Assembly (NCBI GenBank): GCA_050725495.1
Contig: JBOHHM010000201.1
Span: 1 to 16,935 of the forward strand
Reading direction: 5' to 3'
DNA length: 16,935 nucleotides
From: JBOHHM01 sp050725495
GTDB taxonomy: Bacteria; Pseudomonadota; Gammaproteobacteria; Burkholderiales; Burkholderiaceae_C
The position numbers were made by a program, and so were the translations under genes. Within the stretch, counting starts at the first letter, position 1. Each line of letters opens with the position of its first letter. The notes under the pieces were generated by a model. The model had not been told where the DNA came from. It saw only the letters and a program-made list of their open reading frames with translations, and ran no database searches. Shown here piece after piece: positions 15,219-16,935 of this stretch.

Positions 15219-15248
15219 TATACAACAAATTTCGTTTTGTTGTATAGT
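15219..15248 (+). promoter_or_regulatory. Inverted-repeat operator and -10 box of the nucleotidyltransferase gene
   Basis: TATACAACAAA (15219-15229) and TTTGTTGTATA (15236-15246) are perfect 11-bp arms around a 6-nt spacer. The -10 box TATAGT (15243-15248) overlaps the right arm, so a bound protein would block the promoter. No good -35 is visible. The ATG at 15257 is 8 nt past the -10 box, implying a leaderless mRNA. The stretch is markedly AT-rich against its surroundings. Confidence 0.7.
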
Positions 15249-15256
15249 GAGCGGTG

Positions 15257-16318
15257 ATGAATCTGTATTCTGAACTGCCCTTGTCGGCCCAGACAGCCTA
15301 CGCCCAGTTGGCGGATGTGGCCACCAGTTTGGAGTTGAACCGCAGCATCGCACATCTGCACGGCAGTTTTTCGCGCAAAACGGTGCAGGCCTCCGTCTAC
15401 TGGTACTTTTCCTTTCGTGACCTCAATGGCGAGGTGCGCCAGCTCTACGTGGGGCCGGACACGGACGCCGTGCGCAGTGCCGTGGAACGGGCCAAGAGCA
15501 GCGCCGTCAAGCCCGATGCGGCCCTGGCTCCATTGGCCAGGGCCGCCGTGGCGCTGGGCTGCGCCCCAGCCTTGCCCAAACATCTGCGGGCGGTGCGGCG
15601 ACTCGGCGAGTACGGCTTCTTCCGGGCGGGCGGCGTGCTGGTGGGCACGCATGCCTTCATGGCCATGGGCAACATGCTGGGAGTCAAATGGTCGGCGGGC
15701 GACAGAACGACCGATGTGGACTTTGCCCATGCCGGCAAAAACATCTCGGTGGCGTTGCCGGCCGACGTGCAAATCGACGTGCACGCTGCGCTGACGAGCT
15801 TTGAACAGGGCTTCATCCCTTTGGTGCAGCTCAGCGGGGGGGCGGGCGCGTCCTACCAGTTGAGCGGCGATCCCGAATTCCAGATTGACTTCCTGACTTC
15901 GGCCCACCGCGGCGGCGATGCGCCGGTGATGATCCCCAACCTGAATGTGGCTCTGCAGCCTCTGCGCTTCATGGAGTTTTCGCTGGAACATGTCGAGCAG
16001 GCGGTTCTGGTGGACCGCAACGGCGGCAGCACCATGGTCACCATCCCGGCGCCTGAGCGCTATGCAGTGCACAAGCTGCTGATCGTGGGCGAACGCTCCG
16101 GGGCAACGCGCACCAAGGCCAACAAGGATGTGCAGCAAGCTGCTGCGCTGTGTGAATACCTGCTTGCCACCCAGCCTGAGCGCTTGCAGGATTCCTGGCG
16201 CGACGCTGTGAGCCGGGGCCCGGGCTGGCGCAAGCGCGCGCTGGAAGGCCTCGCGGCCATGCAGCGTGTCCACCCTGATTTGAAATTGAGCCATCTGATG
16301 ACGGAAATCGGTGCATGA
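15257..16318 (+). CDS. GSU2403-type nucleotidyltransferase-fold protein
   Basis: 353 residues. The middle matches the nucleotidyltransferase fold of the GSU2403/NTP_transf_8 family: GGVLVGTHAF (G130, H132), TTDVDFAH with the acidic pair D153 and D155, and EFQIDFLT with a third acidic residue D211; YAVHKLLI (K273) resembles the later lysine region of MNT-type enzymes. The N-terminal 100 residues (LHGSFSRKTVQASVYWYFSF, QLYVGPD) are a separate domain I cannot assign. Catalytic acids are intact, so transfer of NMP to a protein or RNA is plausible but unproven. Start: ATG 15257, with GTG 15254 just before it. It ends ATGA-overlapping the HAD gene and has its own palindromic promoter, as an accessory gene would. 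Confidence 0.82.
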   Translation: MNLYSELPLSAQTAYAQLADVATSLELNRSIAHLHGSFSRKTVQASVYWYFSFRDLNGEVRQLYVGPDTDAVRSAVERAKSSAVKPDAALAPLARAAVALGCAPALPKHLRAVRRLGEYGFFRAGGVLVGTHAFMAMGNMLGVKWSAGDRTTDVDFAHAGKNISVALPADVQIDVHAALTSFEQGFIPLVQLSGGAGASYQLSGDPEFQIDFLTSAHRGGDAPVMIPNLNVALQPLRFMEFSLEHVEQAVLVDRNGGSTMVTIPAPERYAVHKLLIVGERSGATRTKANKDVQQAAALCEYLLATQPERLQDSWRDAVSRGPGWRKRALEGLAAMQRVHPDLKLSHLMTEIGA

Positions 16319-16935
16319 AACTCGCCCTGTTCGACCTCGACCACACGCTGTTGCCCATTGATTCCGACTACTCCTGGGGCGTCTTCACCACCACCATAGG
16401 CTGGACCGACCCGGTGGAATTCAAGCGCAAGAACGAGGAGTTCTTCGCCCACTACAGGGCCGGCACGCTGGACATCCACGACTATGTGCGCTTTGCCACC
16501 GATGCCATCCGGCGCCAAGGTGCTGCCAATTCAATAGCGGCCCACGCCCAGTTCATGCGGACGGTGGTGCTTCCTGCGATCAAGCCCGAGGCGCTGGCGC
16601 TGCTGCGGCAGCATCAGGACGCGGGCGACGAGGTGGTGATCATCACCGCCACCAATGAATTCGTCACCCGACCCATTGCCGAGGCCCTCGGCATCAAGGA
16701 GCTGATCGCGGTGCAGCTCGAACGCGGCGCGGACGGCTGGATCACCGGCGAAATCCTGGGCGTGCCGTCGGCGCGCGAAGGCAAGGTCGCGCGCATGGAA
16801 CAATGGCTGGCCGCGCGCCAGCTGGGCTGGGCCGATGTGCAGAGCACGTTCTACAGCGATTCGATCAACGACCTGAGCCTGCTCGAGAAGGTCGACCATC
16901 CCGTGGCCACCAACCCCGACGAGCGGCTGCGCGCC
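16315..16935 (+). CDS. HAD-IB family phosphatase (SerB-like), 3' end cut by window edge
   Basis: 207 residues are visible and the frame runs off the right edge. Motif I is FDLDHTLLP (nucleophile D7, acid D9), motif II IITAT (T about 113), and motif III/IV SAREGKVARM and FYSDSINDLSLLE. This is the HAD subfamily IB pattern shared with SerB and with the small phosphatase often found near hda and pcnB in betaproteobacteria. Substrate is unknown; a phosphomonoester such as histidinol phosphate or phosphoserine is possible. The ATG overlaps the preceding stop as ATGA, implying coupled translation. A 17-nt dispersed element lies in frame at 16522-16538. Confidence 0.9.
   Translation, partial: MKLALFDLDHTLLPIDSDYSWGVFTTTIGWTDPVEFKRKNEEFFAHYRAGTLDIHDYVRFATDAIRRQGAANSIAAHAQFMRTVVLPAIKPEALALLRQHQDAGDEVVIITATNEFVTRPIAEALGIKELIAVQLERGADGWITGEILGVPSAREGKVARMEQWLAARQLGWADVQSTFYSDSINDLSLLEKVDHPVATNPDERLRA
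16522..16538 (+). repeat. Dispersed 17-nt element, copy 4 (inside HAD gene)
   Basis: GCTGC-CAATTCA-ATAGC, in frame in the HAD phosphatase gene, encoding part of GAANSIAAHA. Left arm differs by one base from the GCTAY of the other copies, so this is the weakest member. Confidence 0.45.

Overview
The window is GC-rich, densely coding bacterial chromosome. Its gene content and order (argD-argF, DUF3579, rpsT/murJ divergent, SirB1-type protein, PA2779/PA2778 pair, purM divergent from an AI-2E-type permease, hda, HAD-IB phosphatase) and its protein sequences point to Betaproteobacteria, order Burkholderiales, most likely family Comamonadaceae. This placement comes from recognising families, not from a database search. 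I saw no tRNA, rRNA, CRISPR array, insertion sequence or prophage gene.

Layout. Positions 1-1789 (minus) hold kynB-kynU, two tryptophan/kynurenine degradation genes; kynU runs off the left edge. Positions 1866-4319 (minus) hold argD-argF-YkgJ, joined by two TGATG stop/start overlaps. argD as given carries a one-base frameshift at 4001-4004. A divergent intergenic region (4320-4538) holds a perfect 12-bp palindrome and leads to DUF3579 (plus). A strong bidirectional terminator (4872-4898) separates it from rpsT (minus). Across a short divergent promoter region lies murJ (plus, GTG start), then a SirB1-type protein with a clear promoter, then the PA2779-type/PA2778-type pair overlapping by ATGA.

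Positions 9485-11019 hold an M14 metallopeptidase that looks dead. It lacks the segment with the first zinc motif and is also frameshifted in a CCGGG pentanucleotide repeat. An MFS permease and purM (both minus) follow, probably one operon. Divergent from purM are an AI-2E-family permease and hda (DnaA-inactivation ATPase). Between hda and a HAD-IB phosphatase sits a GSU2403-type nucleotidyltransferase-fold gene with its own 11-bp inverted-repeat operator/promoter and an ATGA overlap with the phosphatase. This looks like an accessory gene.

Most interesting signals: (1) the nucleotidyltransferase gene with its palindromic operator beside hda; (2) a textbook intrinsic terminator inside the signal-peptide codons of the PA2778-type lipoprotein gene, a possible attenuator; (3) four dispersed 17-nt GCTRY-N7-RTAGC elements, three of them inside reading frames; (4) two broken genes, one with a repeat-based frameshift that losing one repeat unit would heal; (5) several genes whose -10 box lies so close to the start codon that leaderless mRNAs are expected.
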